Source: Rhyacichthys aspro (taxonomy: Eukaryota > Chordata > Actinopteri > Gobiiformes > Rhyacichthyidae). Taken from it: a stretch of 64,000 nucleotides of DNA. The number at the start of each line of letters is the position of its first letter. Positions within the stretch are counted from its first letter, which is position 1. Under the pieces are notes generated by a model. That model was given only the letters and a program-made list of their open reading frames with translations. It was not told the DNA's origin and searched no databases. The stretch covers positions 9,445,905-9,509,904 of the forward strand of contig CM072161.1 of NCBI GenBank assembly GCA_036850595.1, given 5' to 3'. The position numbers and the translations under genes were made by a program. Positions 60,380-64,000 of the stretch are shown piece by piece.

Positions 60380-62479
60380 TCAGGTCTCAAAATACTTGTA
60401 GATCTGAGAGACGTACTGCATGACGCTCTGCCAGTCGGGCCTGTCAGTCCTCATCAGCTCCTCAATGTCCTGCGAATCACAAATATATCATTATTACCCA
60501 TTATCCTTTATTCTTAGGTGATTGTTTTTCTTTATAAACTCTCAATTTGCCACAAAAGTGACGATGAGGCACTTTAAATCTGACAAATCTCCCTCTGGGT
60601 GAGCACACGGCTACATATATAAACATGTAGGAGTCTAGTTGCATGAATAAAAGGCATGGCACTTTGCAGTTCTTCATTAAATCAGCATTAGCATTAGGAC
60701 CTGCAGAGACAAATCCTCGCTGACAGTGACGGGTGACAACGCGGGCCAAACTAAACAGCTTGTCTTGGCTCGGCCTCACTCAGAAGCCTCATGCGCTCTC
60801 GTCCACTTTGGAAACGATCAGCTCCTCTGCTTCCGAGGCTTTTATTTACACAGGAGATAAAGGCAGAAGCTATTTGTTTGTTTCACTGACATGGGAACAA
60901 GTTTGGCCCGATCCAGTTCTGTAACCACAGCCACGTAATGGAGAATTAATACCACGAAGAAATGTGAACTTTGCTCTTCGGGCCTAATCCGTGCGCTGTG
61001 TGAGAGCAGGACTCGCTCCGTGCGCTGGACAAATGAGCTGTTGCGCTGATTTGTGTGCGAGGGCTGTCAGTGCATAGACATTTGAGCTGGATGTTAAAGA
61101 GAATCTGAACGGCAGACAGACACTTCTCGTATATTTTGAAACTATTAGTCATGTATTTGGACGTAGTTTGTCGGAATTACTGTAAAAGTAACTCAACCTG
61201 CCAAAGACAAAGATATTTTACTGACAATAAAAAGAGAAATTTTCTGAGGCAATGTAATGGATGTGGAGTAAAGCAAGTTTAGGGTTGTGTGGAAATAGCT
61301 TATTTTAGCCTTTTGGTATATAGAGTTTTACATTTATTTTATGCCAGTATTTTTTCTGAATCCCTGGTCATAATACAGTATATTGCACCAAAGTAAAGGA
61401 CCAGATTTTTGTTTGAAGGGCATCTATAGAGTGTTTTGTGTTAGATATATCATCAGAGGAGTTATAAAGTGTGAAAATGAAGTAAATGGGAGGCTGTTAC
61501 CCAAAGGGGGCTATATAAGCAACACTGTCACTTCTCAGGATGTACACCTAAATGGCACGTATATATTCCCAAATCTACACAAAAAAGGGAAACACAGAAA
61601 TGTCTGGACGCATTTAGCTTTAGCATCAGAGAGTTCATCAGAGCTTTACTTAAAACTATGAAAGAGATTTTTCTTCCACTTTTTTCTGGTTATATGTTTG
61701 TTTGGGACCATTCTGTGTGCTCCTCGTATGTTTGATAAAGCACAGTGTAGCTGTAACTTGGCGTCAGACATGCTATGTTACTGTAATGTACTGTAATTAT
61801 TGATTGGTGCTAATGCATCTGTTATTCCACTAAGCTGCTACTGGATAGCAGACATATGATTTGTTCGACCGCCTGTCTTCACATTGTATGCATTAACTAA
61901 GAGCATTATTCTGCTCTTACTTTTGTAGTCATCTTCAGCTGTTGAAAATTCATTGTTGTTAATTTTTGAACGTCAAAACTACTCAGAGCTCCTTTAATGT
62001 AACGAGATGAAAGGGACAAATTAAAACCATTTGTCTGCAGTGATCTAAAAGCCTGTCCCAGAGTCTGATCTGCGTCATTTGTCAATAGTTTCTGGGCAAA
62101 CCTGGACAAACAAATTACAGGCTATCAGAATGTCTCATCTCATCTCATTTGGGTTGTCAGTGGACGCCCAGGAGTCCGCCTATCTTACGTCTTTGATCTG
62201 TGTCATTAGATGTCTCCACACTAATCTGGTCCATTTGCTTGGAGTTGTTTCTTGCTCATTTAGGAAAAACAATTTAAATTTGAATTGTAGTCTTTATTTA
62301 GCTGGAAAACAAAACAAAACAAAAAAAGAAGAATCTCCAATCAAAGCCCAGTTTTTAATTTGTCCAATCTTGTTCTGCCTGAGTCTGTGTATGTGGGAGG
62401 TCCGTGGCGGCTCACTCACCAGGGAGGGTTTGATGCCAATGCTCTCTGCCGCCTGGAAAGCCAGGGTCAGATTGCGGAC
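60380..62479 (-). CDS. specc1: specc1 (cytospin-B): last two coding exons, partial
   Basis: Cytospins are cytoskeletal proteins with a long coiled coil and a C-terminal calponin-homology domain that binds actin. Exons 62479-62420 (20 codons) and 60469-60380 (29 codons plus stop) join in frame to give VRNLTLAFQAAESIGIKPSL followed by DIEELMRTDRPDW and QYVSQIYKYFET. This is the end of the CH domain and the invariant C terminus of the cytospin family. The intron of 1.95 kb has no other gene. Earlier exons were not found up to 64000. Assignment to specc1 rather than specc1l rests on synteny with adora2b. Confidence 0.85.
60470..62419 (-). other. specc1: specc1 last intron
   Basis: About 2 kb; open frames near 61.4-61.7 and 62.1-62.5 kb resemble no known protein. 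No repeats recognised. Confidence 0.5.
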
Positions 62480-62842
62480 CTGAAAAACAAAACAAACGTG
62501 TGGGTGTTGAAACGCAGCGAGTCCGGCATTCTGTACCACACATGGAGCTACGCGCTTCAACAATAAGCACAACACTGAAAAAAACACATTCCCAGGAGGG
62601 GGACTGAAGTATGTGGCGCTCAAACTTGTGTGTGTGAGCACGTTAGAACATCAGTGTTTGTTTGAGGAGAGTAAAACTACACCCAGAAAATGGAAGCTGC
62701 CCTCTGTGTGTCTGTGTCACATCCTCTTTTCAGTACAGATTAGTGTAGTAGTGGTACTTCAGGACTCTTTTTAAAGTCCTTGGTCCCAGCTTGGAATCAG
62801 ATTTTTATATAGTCTATGCACATGGAGGGTTTGTAAATGATT

Positions 62843-62996
62843 ACTTTTTGGGCTTTTTGCCATTATTTGACTCAGTGTAGACAGACAGGAAACAGGGTGT
62901 GAGAGAAGGGACTGACACTGGAAATAGAGCCGGAATAGAACTCAGGTCTCTTGAGTATGTGGTATGTCCTCTACCAGGTGAGCCACTGAGAAGCCC
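62843..62996 (-). mobile_element. tRNA-derived SINE (minus strand)
   Basis: Read on the minus strand it starts CTTCTCAGTGGCTCACCTGG with an A box (TGGCTCACCTGGTAGAGG), then a B box (GAGTTCTATTCC) about 45 nt later. A body with 'TTTCCTGTCTGTCTACACTG' and a 3' end 'GGCAAAAAGCCCAAAAAG' follows. This is the layout of a fish tRNA SINE; the RNA polymerase III boxes are visible but degenerate. Confidence 0.75.
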
Positions 62997-63129
62997 TGTT
63001 AATAGTTTTATAATTTGATAATTCAGTGGTGTAGGTGCTAAACTGGCTATAAATCTTAAGTAAGCTCCAATAAACATTAGGAAAAAAATCCTTGCCAAAT
63101 AGTGAGCTCATACTTTTTCTTGTATTTGA

Positions 63130-63360
63130 AAACTGTAACATTATATTGTGTTATTGAGAATGAATTCTCCACTTTTAACCCATCCAGTGGAGCAGTGGGC
63201 AGACACTAATGGGGTGTTGGGACCATCTCCAGATCTTACACCAGTAATTGCTCATGTTACTAACCAGAGACTACAGTGTTTTTTGATGTTGGTGGGAAGT
63301 TGAACTCAGGATTCTCTTGCTTGACGCGACAGTGCTAACCACTATGCCAAAGTGCTTTTG
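63130..63360 (-). mobile_element. tRNA-derived SINE, second family (minus strand)
   Basis: On the minus strand it reads GGCATAGTGGTTAGCACTGT, then AGCAAGAGAATCCTGAGTTC (A and B box regions). After about 100 nt comes 'GCCCACTGCTCC', then 'ATGGGTTAAAAGTGGAGAAT'. These are hallmarks of a common percomorph SINE. It differs in body and tail from the SINE at 62.9 kb. Confidence 0.75.
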
Positions 63361-64000
63361 TTAGGGACAATCAATGCCCAGTCAATGACTTTAACTGTAA
63401 AACAGTGCATAAAAACATATGGAGATACACAATGGAAAAAAAAATCATTAAGGAAAGAGGAAGCAGTAAAGCATTCACACAATGCTTGGTGAGGCAGAGA
63501 TAATTGAGCGATGTTGAGCCCAGAGCGAGGAGTTTAAGTTTGCTGTGATATTGTTGGGGTTGAGTGCAGGTGGCAACATGATGGAAGGAATTTCCTCAGG
63601 TAATGCAGCTTTAATGTAACCTGACTCTGCCGGACACTGTAGAACTGTTTCACAGAACTATCTGGGAGGGCTTCCTTTAAACGTGTTTGCAAAAGGGCAG
63701 GTACTTTCAAAGAATATCCGGTCAGTTATTGGATTTATAACACGCAGTTTGTTCCAATTAGAGCAGCGCCATTTTGTTTATGTTCCCAAATCTTGCTAGG
63801 TTTTTAGGTCTTTGCTGTGAGAGTTTATAAGTTGTTTATTACCTGAATACCTGCCCATAATAACTATTCAATAACCACATTATTCAACGCTTCAGTTCTG
63901 TCTTTGTCCTGACAAGCTTTTGGTTTGAAGCAATAAAACACATAACTGAAACATACAAACTCAGATCTTACCCATTTTAGTGTATATCACTGGCCAAATA

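Larger units (their letters stand above)
62480..64000 (-). other. specc1: specc1 intron up to the window edge
   Basis: No further CH-domain exon was found. Holds two minus-strand tRNA-derived SINEs, described separately. Confidence 0.5.

Noticed and set aside
62930..63360. tRNA genes
   Set aside because: A and B boxes are degenerate and continue into SINE bodies and tails; no cloverleaf or anticodon arm can be supported.

Overview
The window is nuclear DNA of a ray-finned (teleost) fish. Genes are broken into many short exons with GT-AG introns, and the spaces between them hold fish-type SINEs, Tc1-like and hAT-like miniature transposons and dinucleotide repeats. No operon, CRISPR array, phage or viral gene, real tRNA or rRNA was seen. 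All homology statements come from recognising the translated proteins; no database search was run.

Five genes were assembled exon by exon, and the reading frame closes across every junction. (1) pigl, minus strand, 178-9245: seven coding exons, 275 aa, the GlcNAc-PI de-N-acetylase of GPI-anchor synthesis. (2) ncor1, plus strand, 12626-40123: 44 coding exons, 2326 aa, nuclear receptor corepressor 1, with both SANT domains and all three receptor-binding CoRNR motifs. (3) zswim7, plus strand, 42454-48757: five exons, 141 aa, the SWS1-type SWIM zinc-finger recombination factor. (4) adora2b, minus strand, 51467-58396: two exons, 348 aa, adenosine A2-type receptor, assigned to A2B. (5) specc1 (cytospin), minus strand: only the last two coding exons are visible, 60380-62479; the gene continues past the right edge or begins in unseen sequence.

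Layout: pigl and ncor1 are divergent across a gap of under 1 kb that probably holds a shared promoter. ncor1 and zswim7 are head to tail, about 300 bp apart. zswim7 and adora2b converge, with opposing poly(A) signals 35 bp apart. adora2b and specc1 lie in the same direction. The order matches the human 17p block ADORA2B-ZSWIM7-TTC19-NCOR1-PIGL, except that TTC19 is absent from its expected place and specc1 lies next to adora2b, as its paralogue SPECC1L lies next to ADORA2A in human. The genes share no pathway; they are neighbours by conserved synteny.

I found no undescribed biological system. Points worth a second look are a probable GC-AG intron and a NAGNAG acceptor in ncor1, two micro-exons, the missing TTC19, the convergent zswim7/adora2b ends, a perfect 14-bp hairpin near 50.2 kb, and a set of non-autonomous transposons and SINEs.
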